Of a stretch of DNA of 64,000 nucleotides, positions 18,289 through 27,390 are shown piece by piece. Every line of letters starts with the position of its first letter. Within the stretch, counting starts at the first letter, position 1. The stretch comes from Streptomyces bathyalis. GTDB taxonomy: Bacteria > Actinomycetota > Actinomycetes > Streptomycetales > Streptomycetaceae. The stretch covers positions 1,736,001 through 1,800,000 of the forward strand of contig NZ_CP048882.1 of NCBI RefSeq assembly GCF_015910445.1, given 5' to 3'. Made by a program: the position numbers and the translations under genes. The notes beneath the pieces are model-generated. The model did no database searches. It was not told the DNA's origin and was given only the letters and a program-made list of their open reading frames with translations.

Positions 18289-21200
18289 TCAGCCGCGGGG
18301 CTTCTCCCGCATCTCGTACGTGGCGATGACGTCGTCGACCTTGATGTCGTTGTAGCTGCCGAGGTTGATACCGCCCTCGAAGCCGTCGCGGATCTCGGTG
18401 ACGTCGTCCTTGAAGCGGCGCAGGCCCTCGATGTTGAGGTTCTCCGCCACGACCTTGCCGTCGCGCACGAGGCGGGCCTTGGTGTTCCGCTTGACCTCGC
18501 CGGAGCGGATGAGGACACCCGCGATGTTGCCGAGCTTGGAGGAGCGGAAGACCTCGCGGATCTCCGCCGTGCCGAGCTCGACCTCTTCGTACTCCGGCTT
18601 GAGCATGCCCTTGAGGGCCGCCTCGATCTCCTCGATGACCTGGTAGATCACCGAGTAGTAGCGGACGTCCACGCCCTCGCGCTCGGCCATCTGCGTCGCA
18701 CGCCCCTCGGCGCGGACGTTGAAGCCGATGACGATGGCGTCCGAACCCGTGGCCAGGTCGATGTCGGTCTCGGTGACCGCACCGACACCGCGGTGCAGGA
18801 TGCGCAGATCGACCTCGTCGCCGACGTCCAGCTGAAGCAGCGAGGACTCCAGGGCCTCGACCGAACCGGAGGCGTCGCCCTTGATGATGAGGTTGAGCTG
18901 CTGCACCTCGCCCGCCTTGAGCACCTTGTCCAGGTCCTCCAGGGAGACCCTGCGGGTGCGCTTGGCGAACGCGGCGTTGCGCTCACGGGCGGCACGCTTC
19001 TCGGCGATCTGACGGGCCGTCCGGTCCTCCTCGACAACCAGGAAGTTGTCGCCGGCACCGGGGACATTCGTCAGACCCAGGACGAGGACGGGGGTCGCGG
19101 GACCCGCTTCCTTGATGTTCTCGCCCTTGTCGTCGAGCATCGCGCGAACCCTGCCGTAGGCGTCGCCCACGACCATGGTGTCGCCGACGCGGAGCGTGCC
19201 CCGCTGGACCAGCACGGTCGCCACGGCGCCACGGCCGCGGTCGAGGTGTGCCTCGATCGCGATGCCCTGTGCGTCCTGCTCCGGGTTGGCCCGCAGGTCG
19301 AGCGCCGCGTCCGCGGTCAGCACGACCGCTTCGAGCAGCGCGTCGATGTTCTCGCCCTGCTTGGCGGAGATGTCGACGAACATCGTGTCGCCGCCGTACT
19401 CCTCGGCCACCAGGCCGTACTCGGTCAGCTGACCGCGCACCTTCGTCGGGTCGGCGCCCTCGACGTCGATCTTGTTGACCGCGACCACGATCGGCACTTC
19501 GGCCGCCTTGGCGTGGTTCAGCGCCTCGATCGTCTGGGGCATGACGCCGTCGTTCGCCGCGACCACCAGGATCGCGATGTCCGTCGACTTGGCACCACGG
19601 GCACGCATGGCGGTGAACGCCTCGTGACCGGGGGTGTCGATGAAGGTGAGCCTGCGCTCCTCGTCGTTGACCTCGGTCGCGGCCTGGTAGGCACCGATGT
19701 GCTGGGTGATGCCGCCGGCCTCGCCCGCAATGACGTTGGTCTTGCGGATCGCGTCCAGAAGGCGCGTCTTACCGTGGTCGACGTGACCCATGACGGTCAC
19801 GACCGGCGGACGCGGCATGAGGGCCTTCTCGCCGCCCTCGTCCTCGCCGAACTCGATGTCGAAGGACTCGAGAAGCTCGCGGTCCTCCTCCTCCGGGCTG
19901 ACGATCTGGACGACGTAGTTCATCTCCTCGCCGAGCAGGCTCAGCGTCTCGTCGGAGACGGACTGCGTCGCGGTGACCATCTCGCCCAGGTTGAACATCA
20001 CCTGGACAAGCGACGCCGGGTTGGCGTTGATCTTCTCCGCGAAGTCGGTGAGCGAGGCGCCGCGCGAGAGCCGTACGGTCTCGCCCTTGCCGCGCGGAAG
20101 CATCACGCCGCCGACCGACGGCGCCTGCATCTGCTCGTACTCCTGGCGGCGCTGCCGCTTCGACTTGCGGCCACGCCGGGCCGGACCGCCGGGACGGCCG
20201 AACGCGCCCTGCGTACCACCGCGGCCACCGGGACCGCCGGGACGTCCGGCGAAACCGGGACGGCCACCGCCGCCACCACCGGGACGACCGGCGAAACCGC
20301 CGCCACCGCCGCCGGGACGGCCACCGCCGCCACCGCCGCCGGGACGACCGCCGAAGCCGCCGCCACCGCCGCCGCCGGGACGGCCGGGACCGCCACCAGG
20401 TCCACCGCGGCCGCCACCGGGACCACTGCGGCCGGGGCCCGGACGCGGAGCGGCAGCGGGACGCTGCGGCATCATGCCCGGGTTGGGCCGGTTACCACCG
20501 CCACCGCCGCCGGGACGCGGACCGCCCTGGCCGCCGCCCTGCGGGCGGGGCATGTTGCCCGGAGTGGCACCACCACGGCCGCCCGGCGCCTGCGGACGCG
20601 GACCGCCCGCGCCCTGACCGGGCTTCGGCGGCTGCCCCGGCTTGGGGGCACCACCAGGACGGGGCGCCTGCGGGCGCGCCATACCGGTCGAACCGCCGGA
20701 TGTGAAGGGGTTGTTGCCCGGACGCGGGCCGGACGGACGGCCACCCGGCTTGGGTGCGCCCTGACCCGGACGTGCGCTCTGGCCACCGCGGCCGCCCTGG
20801 CTCTGGCCGGGCTTCGGCGCGCCGCCCTGGCCGGGCTTGGGTGCCTGCCCGGGCTTCGGAGCCGTCGCACCGGGCTTGGCGGTGTCCGCCGAGGCGGCCG
20901 GGGCCGAGAACTCCGGCTTCGCCGGACCGGGCTTGGGGCCGCCCGGCTTGGGGGCCTCCGTCTGGCCGGACGCGGGAGCGGCCGGAGTGACCGGGCCGCC
21001 GGTCTCCCCCTCGGCCGCGGGCGCGGGCGAGACAGGGGCTTCCGGTGCCGGCTTGGGTGCTCCCGGCTTGGGAGTCTTGGACTGGCTCGTCTTCGCTGCT
21101 CCCGCGCCGGGCTTGGGTGCGGCCGCACCGCCGGGCTTGGGGGCGGCGGGCTTGGCGGCTGCCTTCTTCGGCGCCGCCGGCTTCGCCGCGGACTTCTTGG

Positions 21201-21381
21201 CACCGGACGCTCCGGCACCACCGGCCGCGTCGAACGCGTCGGTCAACTTGCGTACTACCGGCGCCTCGATCGTCGAGGACGCCGAGCGAACGAATTCGCC
21301 CAGTTCGTTGAGCTTGGCCATGACGACCTTGCTCTCGACTCCGAGCTCCTTCGCGAGCTCATATACCCGGACCTTAGCCAC
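18289..21381 (-). CDS. infB: Translation initiation factor IF-2
   Basis: IF-2 is the GTPase that brings fMet-tRNA to the 30S subunit and promotes subunit joining. The 1030-residue product is long for the family because about 430 N-terminal residues form a Lys/Ala/Pro then Gly/Pro/Arg-rich arm. The first 50 residues ([21 protein letters not shown]) are the IF2_N motif. The G domain has GHVDHGKT at about 531-538, DTPGHEAF and NKID. Domains II-IV follow to MREKPRG. The start is GTG at 21381 behind AAGGAG. The C-terminal half is the conserved part. Confidence 0.97.
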   Translation of the reverse strand: MAKVRVYELAKELGVESKVVMAKLNELGEFVRSASSTIEAPVVRKLTDAFDAAGGAGASGAKKSAAKPAAPKKAAAKPAAPKPGGAAAPKPGAGAAKTSQSKTPKPGAPKPAPEAPVSPAPAAEGETGGPVTPAAPASGQTEAPKPGGPKPGPAKPEFSAPAASADTAKPGATAPKPGQAPKPGQGGAPKPGQSQGGRGGQSARPGQGAPKPGGRPSGPRPGNNPFTSGGSTGMARPQAPRPGGAPKPGQPPKPGQGAGGPRPQAPGGRGGATPGNMPRPQGGGQGGPRPGGGGGGNRPNPGMMPQRPAAAPRPGPGRSGPGGGRGGPGGGPGRPGGGGGGGFGGRPGGGGGGGRPGGGGGGFAGRPGGGGGGRPGFAGRPGGPGGRGGTQGAFGRPGGPARRGRKSKRQRRQEYEQMQAPSVGGVMLPRGKGETVRLSRGASLTDFAEKINANPASLVQVMFNLGEMVTATQSVSDETLSLLGEEMNYVVQIVSPEEEDRELLESFDIEFGEDEGGEKALMPRPPVVTVMGHVDHGKTRLLDAIRKTNVIAGEAGGITQHIGAYQAATEVNDEERRLTFIDTPGHEAFTAMRARGAKSTDIAILVVAANDGVMPQTIEALNHAKAAEVPIVVAVNKIDVEGADPTKVRGQLTEYGLVAEEYGGDTMFVDISAKQGENIDALLEAVVLTADAALDLRANPEQDAQGIAIEAHLDRGRGAVATVLVQRGTLRVGDTMVVGDAYGRVRAMLDDKGENIKEAGPATPVLVLGLTNVPGAGDNFLVVEEDRTARQIAEKRAARERNAAFAKRTRRVSLEDLDKVLKAGEVQQLNLIIKGDASGSVEALESSLLQLDVGDEVDLRILHRGVGAVTETDIDLATGSDAIVIGFNVRAEGRATQMAEREGVDVRYYSVIYQVIEEIEAALKGMLKPEYEEVELGTAEIREVFRSSKLGNIAGVLIRSGEVKRNTKARLVRDGKVVAENLNIEGLRRFKDDVTEIRDGFEGGINLGSYNDIKVDDVIATYEMREKPRG

Positions 21382-21538
21382 TTCGCTCCTTACGGTCCGG
21401 GGGGCTCATCCGCCGCCGGACCTTCGCTACTTATGCATGGGCGTACTCATCGCGTACTCATCGAGTGCTCATCGCAATCTCGACCTACTTCCGACTCGCG
21501 AGGTACCTCTCCGAACGGAGGGTTCCGAACGGACTGTC

Positions 21539-21826
21539 TTACGTTTCTGCCTGCTCGATCTGCTCCATCTGCCGCCGCAGCGCTGTCACGTCGAACGGCC
21601 CCGGGCCGCGGAAGGCCCTGTTGAACGCCCGTCGACGGACAGCCTGGTCGAGGCAGATCGACATGGGATGCAGATACGCGCCCCGGCCGGGCAGCGTACC
21701 GCGAAGATCAGGGACGCAGCGGCCCCCGCTCAGCACCACACGCAGCAGATCGGGTTTGTCCGAGCGCTTCCGACAGCCCACGCAAGTGCGCTGTGGGCAT
21801 GCTCGGACTCGCGTCCGGCCAGACAC
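21539..21826 (-). CDS. rnpM: YlxR/RnpM RNA-binding protein
   Basis: A 95-residue basic protein with the YlxR motif RTCVGCRKRSDKPDLLRVV near the N-terminus and GRGAYLHPMSICL, in the standard place between nusA and infB. In Bacillus the homologue modulates RNase P (renamed RnpM); that function is not tested here. The start is the GTG at 21826, with GGGAGG about 11 bases before it. The C-terminal extension of about 25 residues beyond the core is typical of actinobacteria. Confidence 0.9.
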   Translation of the reverse strand: MSGRTRVRACPQRTCVGCRKRSDKPDLLRVVLSGGRCVPDLRGTLPGRGAYLHPMSICLDQAVRRRAFNRAFRGPGPFDVTALRRQMEQIEQAET

Positions 21827-21887
21827 TGTTAAGTCTACCTCCCCGTACCGTCACACCCCTTCGGGGGTAACGGGGACCCTGTTGGTT

Positions 21888-22925
21888 TCAGCCCTGTTCG
21901 GCAGCGTGTCCCGGCGCCGTTTCGGGCTCCGCCGAGACGGCTTCGCCGGCGTCCGCCGTGTCCGGACGGATGTCGATGCGCCAGCCCGTCAGCCGTGCGG
22001 CGAGGCGGGCGTTCTGGCCTTCCTTGCCGATCGCGAGGGACAGCTGGTAGTCGGGCACCGTCACTCGGGCGGAACGCGCCGCGAGATCGATGATCTCGAC
22101 CTGATTCACACGTGCCGGGGAGAGCGCGTGGGCGACCAGGTCGGCAGGGTCGTCGGACCAGTCCACGATGTCGATCTTCTCGCCGTGCAGCTCCGCCATG
22201 ACGTTGCGCACACGGCCGCCCATCGGCCCGATGCATGCGCCCTTGGCGTTCAGCCCGGAGCGCGTCGAACGCACGGCGATCTTCGTACGGTGCCCCGCCT
22301 CGCGTGCGATGGCGGCGATCTCGACCGAGCCGTCCGCGATCTCCGGCACCTCCAGCTCGAAGAGCTTCCTGACCAGGTTCGGGTGGGTACGCGAGAGCGT
22401 CACCGAAGGCCCGCGGACGCCCTTGGCGACCCGCACGACGTAGGTGCGCAGCCGGGTGCCGTGCGCGTAGTCCTCGCCCGGAACCTGCTCCTGCGGCGGA
22501 AGGATCGCCTCCAGCTTGCCGATGTCGACCAGCACGCTCTTCGGGTCCTTGCCCTGCTGGACCACGCCCGCGACGACGTCGCCCTCCCGGCCCGCGTACT
22601 CGCCGAAGGTGACCTCCTCCTCGGCGTCCCGCAGCCGCTGCAGGATGACCTGCTTGGCGGTGGTGGCGGCGATGCGCCCGAATCCGGTCGGGGTGTCGTC
22701 GAATTCCTGCGGTTCGGCTCCCTCCGGCAGATCGGACGGGCTCTCCTTGGCCCAGACCGTCACATGACCGGTCTTGCGGTCCAGCTCGACGCGGGCGTCG
22801 CGGTGGCTGCCCTCCGTGCGGTGGTAGGCGATGAGGAGGGCCGATTCGATCGCCTCGACCAGCAGATCGAGGGAGATCTCCTTCTCCCTCACCAGCCCGC
22901 GCAGGGCACTCATGTCGATGTCCAC
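21888..22925 (-). CDS. nusA: Transcription termination/antitermination factor NusA
   Basis: NusA binds RNA polymerase and modulates pausing, termination and antitermination. The 345-residue length is the actinobacterial form, which lacks the C-terminal acidic repeats of proteobacteria. Order: N-terminal polymerase-binding domain ([17 protein letters not shown]), S1 domain ([17 protein letters not shown]), then KH domains with [21 protein letters not shown] and [18 protein letters not shown]. The GTG start at 22925 lies two bases after the rimP stop with GGAGG seven bases before it, so the two are coupled. Confidence 0.96.
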   Translation of the reverse strand: MDIDMSALRGLVREKEISLDLLVEAIESALLIAYHRTEGSHRDARVELDRKTGHVTVWAKESPSDLPEGAEPQEFDDTPTGFGRIAATTAKQVILQRLRDAEEEVTFGEYAGREGDVVAGVVQQGKDPKSVLVDIGKLEAILPPQEQVPGEDYAHGTRLRTYVVRVAKGVRGPSVTLSRTHPNLVRKLFELEVPEIADGSVEIAAIAREAGHRTKIAVRSTRSGLNAKGACIGPMGGRVRNVMAELHGEKIDIVDWSDDPADLVAHALSPARVNQVEIIDLAARSARVTVPDYQLSLAIGKEGQNARLAARLTGWRIDIRPDTADAGEAVSAEPETAPGHAAEQG

Positions 22926-22927
22926 GG

Positions 22928-23476
22928 CTACGCCTCCTCCTTGCCTTCGTCGTCAGCGGCCGCGGACCCGTGCTGCGCTCGCTTCTCGGCGGCCTTGCGG
23001 TTGAACTCGATCTCCACGCGGGCCTTCGCGATGTCGTCGAAGGCGAGCCGGCGGGCGGTGGGCTTGCGCCCCTTCACGCCCGGGACCTCCAGGTCGATTC
23101 CCTCGTCGTCGACGCCCGTGACACGTGCGGTCACTTCGCCGCCGCCCGCGGCCTCCGTGAGATTCGCCTTGACCAGCCGGCCGACGGCACGGCGGTAGTG
23201 GCGCTGCTCGGTCAGCGGACGGTCCGCCCCGGGGGAGGTCACTTCCAGCACATACGGGTTGCCGCCCATGGGGTCCGACTCGTCCAGCACTTCGGAGAAC
23301 GCGCGGCTCAGCTCGGCGCACATGTCCAGCTCGACCCCGTCGTCGGAATCGACCACGACGCGGAGCACCCGCCGTCTCCCCGCGGGGGTCACCTCGATCT
23401 CTTCGAGATCCAGCCCCTTCTTGCTCACGAGCGGCTCGAGCAGTGCGCGCAGCCTCTCGCTCTGGGTGGTGCTCAT
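22928..23476 (-). CDS. rimP: Ribosome maturation factor RimP
   Basis: RimP is needed for 30S subunit assembly. The 182-residue product has the family phrases [30 protein letters not shown] and [17 protein letters not shown]. The C-terminal 30 residues (basic/acidic, AEKRAQHG...) are an actinobacterial tail. The start is the ATG at 23476 with GAGGAG upstream. It is the first gene of the leftward translation operon and diverges from the lipoprotein gene at 23759. Confidence 0.95.
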   Translation of the reverse strand: MSTTQSERLRALLEPLVSKKGLDLEEIEVTPAGRRRVLRVVVDSDDGVELDMCAELSRAFSEVLDESDPMGGNPYVLEVTSPGADRPLTEQRHYRRAVGRLVKANLTEAAGGGEVTARVTGVDDEGIDLEVPGVKGRKPTARRLAFDDIAKARVEIEFNRKAAEKRAQHGSAAADDEGKEEA

Positions 23477-23554
23477 CCGGGTGACTCCTCGGCCGCGTGT
23501 GCTGTTGTAGGGGTGCCTGTAACAGGGGAGGTGAACTGGTCGTGTACCGGTCCA

Positions 23555-23560
23555 AGCCTA
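23555..23560 (-). promoter_or_regulatory. Candidate -10 of the rimP-nusA-infB operon
   Basis: TAGGCT on the minus strand, 79 bases upstream of rimP, matches the usual Streptomyces housekeeping -10. No good -35 is seen at 16-18 bases, so this is only a candidate. Confidence 0.35.
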
Positions 23561-23758
23561 ACGTCTGCCACGCTCGGCGCCGACCAGACGGGCGATCCGG
23601 GCGGGATGTCAGGGACGTGCGGGTACCCATGCGGTAGCGAGGGTGGCCCGTCGATGCGTTCGAATGGACGCGGGTACGCTCTCGGGGCGGTGATCACCGT
23701 ACGTGGTGCCCGCCGCAGAGATTTCCAGCGATGTGCCGACGCCGCTCAGGGAGCCCTC

Positions 23759-24382
23759 ATGCCGCTGACGCCTCCCCCAGGTCCTCCGGCCCGGGGGTGC
23801 ACCCACCCGCCGGCGGGCCCGCGCAGAAGGTCGATGGTCGCCGGGACTCTGAGCACGCTCGCCCCTCTCGGAGCGCTGACGGCGCTCGTCTCGGGGTGCT
23901 CGGGGAGCGGGAGCGGTACGGACGCCGCGCAGACCGCCGGGCTGGAGAAGCGGCTGCGGCACGAGGCCACCGAGCAGAGCCTCGATCTGCTGGCACGCTA
24001 CGACGCCACCGCCGACGCCCACTCGGGCCTCGCGGACCTGCTGCGTCCACTGCGCGCGGCGACGATGCGGCACGCGGAGATGCTCAGCGGCCAGGACGAC
24101 GGCAAGGGCGGCCACGGCCGGAACGGCAACGGCGGCGGCAAGGGCGGTGACGGCGGCCCGGGCACCGGGAAGAACGGCAAGCACCGCAAGCGGCGGGTGC
24201 CCGGTGACGAGAAGGCGGCGCTGACGGAACTGGGCGACGCGGAGCGGCGTACCGCACGGGCCCGCACCGCGGCGCTGGTGAAGGCGCCGCCGGAGACCGC
24301 CCGGCTCCTGGCGTCGCTCGCGGCGGCGGGCGCGGCGCACGCTTATCTGCTCGGCGCGGACGGGAAGGACGGCGGCTCATGA
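23759..24382 (+). CDS. Putative Tat-exported lipoprotein
   Basis: A 207-residue protein from the ATG at 23759, with AGGGAG five bases before it. Residues 22-24 are RRR followed by SMVAG and a hydrophobic stretch ending VSGC, so Cys47 is a lipidation site and the signal looks Tat-like. The mature part is a predicted helical bundle (KRLRHEATEQSLDLLARYDATADAH) interrupted by a Gly/Lys/Asn-rich linker of about 35 residues. The stop overlaps the start of a ferritin-like gene (ATGA), so the two proteins probably work together at the outer face of the membrane. I do not know a defined function. The helices may themselves be ferritin-like. Confidence 0.75.
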   Translation: MPLTPPPGPPARGCTHPPAGPRRRSMVAGTLSTLAPLGALTALVSGCSGSGSGTDAAQTAGLEKRLRHEATEQSLDLLARYDATADAHSGLADLLRPLRAATMRHAEMLSGQDDGKGGHGRNGNGGGKGGDGGPGTGKNGKHRKRRVPGDEKAALTELGDAERRTARARTAALVKAPPETARLLASLAAAGAAHAYLLGADGKDGGS

Positions 24383-24858
24383 AGAAGCTGGTCGACGCCG
24401 TGCAGGCGGCCCTGGCGGCCGAGCACGCCACCGTCTACGGCTACGGCGTCGTCGGCGGACGCATCGAGTCGTCCCGTCAGGGCGAGGCGCGCAGCGCCTA
24501 CGACGCGCACCGGGCCCGCCGCGACGTGCTCCGCCGGGAGGTACGTGACCTGGGCGGCGAGCCGGAACCGGCGGCCGCGGCGTACGCACTGCCCTTCGCG
24601 GTGCCGGACAGCGCCGCCGCGGTACGGCTCGCGGCCGAGTTGGAGGACCGGCTCGCCGGTGTGTACGCGGACCTCGTGCGGGCCAGTGAGGGTGCCCGCA
24701 GACGGGAGGCGGCGGCGCTGCTGAGCGAGGCGGCGGTCCGGTCGGTGCGGTGGCGGGGCAGCAGCGTAGCCTTCCCTGGTCTCTCCGAGCGCTCCGGCTC
24801 CGACGGCCCGGCGTCTTCGGGGTCGCCGTCGCCCGGTGGGACGTCCGGTTCGCTCTGA
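24379..24858 (+). CDS. Ferritin-like (DUF4439-type) protein
   Basis: A 159-residue helical protein beginning MKKLVDAVQAALAAEHATVYGYG. The AEHATVYGYG phrase, and a second half with ELEDRLAGVYADLV, match the DUF4439/ferritin-like fold. Metal-type residues (Glu15-His16, Tyr20, and Asp/His of YDAHRARRD) are present but I cannot confirm an iron site. The C-terminus is a Ser/Gly/Pro-rich tail. It is translated in overlap with the lipoprotein. No signal peptide is seen. Confidence 0.75.
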   Translation: MKKLVDAVQAALAAEHATVYGYGVVGGRIESSRQGEARSAYDAHRARRDVLRREVRDLGGEPEPAAAAYALPFAVPDSAAAVRLAAELEDRLAGVYADLVRASEGARRREAAALLSEAAVRSVRWRGSSVAFPGLSERSGSDGPASSGSPSPGGTSGSL

Positions 24859-25007
24859 CCGTCCCCGGAAGGCGGAGCCGGCGAACCGGCACCGGGCGTT
24901 GCGCAACCGTTCGCACGCGCCGAACCGCACCGCCCTGCACGGCACAACACCGCACGTCCGTGTCCCGCCGTCCACCGCACGCCGTCCGGAAAGGTCCACG
25001 TCACCGC

Positions 25008-25982
25008 ATGCCTTCTGCACTGCCTCTCGAACCTCCGCAGCGGCTCGTGCGCACCCTCGCCTCCCAGCACGGCCACGCGGGCGAGGAGTTGGGCAGGTCC
25101 GGTGAGGAATGGCTCGGGGAGCTGCCGTCGACGCTGGAGCGGATGCTGGAGAAGTGGGAGCTGGTGCCGGACCGCGTGGTCTCCCCCGGCGGCCGCAGCA
25201 GCCTGGTGATGCTCGTGCACCAGGCGGACGGGGCTCCGGCGGCACTGAAGCTGCTCGCTCCCTACGTCTACGGGGCGCGGGAGCGCACCGAGCGGGAAGG
25301 CGCCGCTCTCGCGCGCTGGGACGGGCGGGGCGCCGTGCGGCTGCTGCGCTCCGACGCCGCGGAAGGTGCCCTGCTGCTGGAGCGGCTGCACGGGGAGATG
25401 TCGCTGCGGTCGCTACCGGAGGCGAAGGCGACGCTGGAGGCCGCCTCGGCGGCGCGCCGGCTGTGGATCCCGGCCGAGGGCGACGGCGGTGCGGTCCGCG
25501 GCACCGACCACCTGAGCACGGTCGCCGAGCACACCGCGGCCAGCTGCGAGTTCCTGCGTTCACCGGCGACGCCGGAGGAGGTGCGGCCGCTCCGGGACGA
25601 GGCGCTGGAGCTGCGGGACGCGCTGCTCCGCGATCCTCCCGAACAGGTGCTGCTGCACGGCGACTTCAGGCAGGGCGCGGTGCTGGCCGCGGACGCCGAC
25701 CGTGCGCCGTGGCTCGCGACCGGGCCGGACCCGCTGCTGGGCGAGCGCACCTACGACCTGGCGCGTCTGGTCCGCGACCGGCTGCACGATCTGGTCGCCT
25801 CCCCCGGCGCCGCCTCGGCGACCCGGCGCCGCCTCAACAAGCTCGCCGACTCCCTGGACGTGGACCGCGAGCGGCTGCGCGGCTGGTCGCTCTACCGTGC
25901 GGTGGAGTCCGGCGTACGGCACATGAGCAGCGGAAACCGGGAGGACGGGGAGCTGCTGCTGGAGTTCGCGGGCTGGCTCTGA
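25008..25982 (+). CDS. APH(6)/hydroxyurea-kinase-like protein, probably catalytically altered
   Basis: A 324-residue protein with the overall pattern of the APH_6_hur family (streptomycin 6-kinase type): a mid-region VMLVHQADGAPAALKLL, which contains the likely ATP-site Lys in ALKLL, and a later LLHGDF motif with His217-Gly218-Asp219. Two residues usually needed for Mg-ATP binding are absent. The Asn of HGDxxxxN is Ala224, and the Asp of the WLAIDP-type motif is Gly239 (WLATGP). It may therefore be a pseudokinase or act on another principle; antibiotic resistance should not be assumed. The ATG at 25008 is chosen since upstream in-frame codons are unlike the family; the ribosome site (GGAAAGG, about 13 bases away) is poor. 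Confidence 0.75.
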   Translation: MPSALPLEPPQRLVRTLASQHGHAGEELGRSGEEWLGELPSTLERMLEKWELVPDRVVSPGGRSSLVMLVHQADGAPAALKLLAPYVYGARERTEREGAALARWDGRGAVRLLRSDAAEGALLLERLHGEMSLRSLPEAKATLEAASAARRLWIPAEGDGGAVRGTDHLSTVAEHTAASCEFLRSPATPEEVRPLRDEALELRDALLRDPPEQVLLHGDFRQGAVLAADADRAPWLATGPDPLLGERTYDLARLVRDRLHDLVASPGAASATRRRLNKLADSLDVDRERLRGWSLYRAVESGVRHMSSGNREDGELLLEFAGWL

Positions 25983-26040
25983 CGCGGCGGCGGCGCGGTC
26001 GGATCTCAGGTCTCGGCCCGTTCTGGGTGATCACGAACCT

Positions 26041-26109
26041 GTCATCTACCATCACCGGTCGAAATCGATGACGAGTAGCTCGCGGAACTGGAGCAGCACG
26101 GTGTCGTTC
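26041..26109 (+). pseudogene. Decayed 3' end of a CaiB-type CoA-transferase gene
   Basis: This stretch aligns to the last 23 codons of the intact CoA-transferase gene at 33111-33179. Twenty-nine bases (26079-26107) are identical. One base is missing just before the aligned ATC codon and a TAG replaces a GAA codon, so the remnant cannot code. It leads straight into the first CoA-lyase copy exactly as the intact gene leads into the second. The rest of the transferase gene is absent upstream. Confidence 0.85.
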
Positions 26110-27033
26110 GAGACGCACGAATCGACCGGGTCCCGGCGGGCTCCGCTGCGTTCGCTGCTGTTCGTGCCCGCCGCGGAGACGGAGTGGCTGACCGGCACCG
26201 GGGCGTTCGGTGCCGATGCGGCAATCCTCGACCTGACGGACCCGTCCGTGCCGGGCGAGGACAAGCCGACCGCCCTCGCTCGCGTCGTCGAGGCATTGGT
26301 CCGCCGGGGCGAGGCGGGCGACTCCGGCGGGGCGGCGCTCTTCGTGCGGATCAATCCGCTCGACGCCTGGTCCTCCGTCGAGGAGCTGCGGGCCGTCGCA
26401 CGGCCCGGCCTCGCCGGACTCGTCCTGCCGAAGGTGCAGTTCGAGCAGGAGATGAGGACGGCCGACCGTCTGCTGACCCGGTGCGAACACGAGCAGGGTC
26501 TCCCGGTGGGCGGCATCGCCCTCGTTCCCCTGCTGGACACCGCGCGGTCCTTGGGCGACGTCCGCCGCATCCTCGGCGCGGCCTCGCGCATCGCGTACAC
26601 CGGTCCTGTCATCACGCCGGGCAGCGAGCTCGAACGCACCCTCGGCCGCCGCAAGAGTTCCAGGGCCGCCGAGGCTCACGCGCTGCGTGCCCGCGTGCTG
26701 CGGGAGATCCGGGGCGCCGGAGCCGCACACCCCGTGACCGGTGTGTGGTCGGGCGTCGAGGATCTCTCCGGGCTGCGTCGCTTCGCCGAGCAGAATCGTT
26801 CGCTCGGCTATGCCGGGATGCTCACGGCCCACCCCTCCCATGTGCCGGTGATCAATGAGGTCTTCTCCCCGGAGGCGGGCGAACTCGCCCGCGCGGAACG
26901 CCTGATCGCCGCCGTACGGGAGGGGCAGGCGCAGGGCGCGGGCGCAGTGACCTTCGAGGGGCGGATGGTCGACGAGGCCATGGCCGCGAACGCCCAGCGC
27001 ATCATCAGGCGCCACCGGAGGCGCAGCCAGTGA
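26101..27033 (+). CDS. CoA-ester lyase (HpcH/CitE family), diverged copy 1
   Basis: A 310-residue relative of CitE/HpcH-type lyases that split beta-hydroxyacyl-CoA esters. It is clearly paralogous to the gene at 33172 along its whole length (shared RSLLFVP, NPLDAW, LVLPKV, LGY-GM-HPSHVPVINEVFSP). Relative to copy 2 and the family pattern it has changes at acidic positions thought to bind Mg or substrate: DLED is DLTD (Thr46), LLET is LLDT, and GGD is GSE. The C-terminus is 11 residues shorter and meets a transposase remnant six bases after the stop. The GTG at 26101 and its GGAG site are kept from the ancestral overlap. It may be inactive, or have changed specificity. Confidence 0.85.
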   Translation: MSFETHESTGSRRAPLRSLLFVPAAETEWLTGTGAFGADAAILDLTDPSVPGEDKPTALARVVEALVRRGEAGDSGGAALFVRINPLDAWSSVEELRAVARPGLAGLVLPKVQFEQEMRTADRLLTRCEHEQGLPVGGIALVPLLDTARSLGDVRRILGAASRIAYTGPVITPGSELERTLGRRKSSRAAEAHALRARVLREIRGAGAAHPVTGVWSGVEDLSGLRRFAEQNRSLGYAGMLTAHPSHVPVINEVFSPEAGELARAERLIAAVREGQAQGAGAVTFEGRMVDEAMAANAQRIIRRHRRRSQ

Positions 27034-27038
27034 CCTGA

Positions 27039-27173
27039 GTCGAACGCGACATCCGAGCCCGGCTCACCGACTGGAACAACAATCCCCAACCGTGCGTGTG
27101 GACAAAGACCGCCGACGAGATCCTCGAAAAAGTCGCCGCATACTGCCAACGAATCTCCGGCCCAGGTCACTAG
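27039..27173 (+). mobile_element. IS630-family transposase C-terminal remnant
   Basis: The frame reads VERDIRARLTDWNNNPQP, then CVWTKTADEIL and EKVAAYCQRISGPGH, ending in TAG. This is the characteristic tail of IS630-type transposases (WNxNPxPFVWTKTADxI). Only 44 codons survive. No catalytic DDE residues and no terminal repeats are present. It starts six bases after the lyase stop. Confidence 0.85.
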
Positions 27174-27390
27174 GTGCGCCGAGTGAACGCGTAGGCAACC
27201 TCGGAGTCCGAAGGGCCCCGTGCCCAAGGGCATGCGCATGCCGCGCGGCCGCTGAGCCTAACGCCGATTCCCCCGCGAAGGGGCAGCTGGTCATGCTTGC
27301 GGCGGCGTCAGATGCCGCGAGGACGACGCCCAGCCTCACCTCTGTGCTCATCTCAATGGGCGGTGTGTTGCTCGGGTTTGACGAGCTTCA
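27174..27390 (-). other. Gap holding two doubtful coupled small ORFs downstream of the crotonase gene
   Basis: The crotonase stop overlaps an ATG at 27394 for a 13-residue peptide (MMKLVKPEQHTAH, stop at 27353). Its stop is followed after one base by an ATG at 27351 for a 95-codon frame (MSTEVRLGVVLAASDAA...), which has an in-frame TTA codon (27259-27261) and runs into the IS630 remnant on the other strand. The chained starts look like translational coupling, but I recognise neither product and they may be debris of a lost gene. Confidence 0.2.

Noticed and set aside
17860..21624. 1254-codon plus-strand frame opposite infB, rbfA and DUF503
   Set aside because: The low-complexity Gly/Pro arm of IF-2 gives an open antisense frame with Thr/Ala/Gly repeats. 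IF-2 motifs are unmistakable on the minus strand.
25008..25982. Aminoglycoside resistance gene
   Set aside because: The fold is right, but Asn and Asp of the active site are missing and there is no antibiotic cluster here, so a resistance call is not justified.
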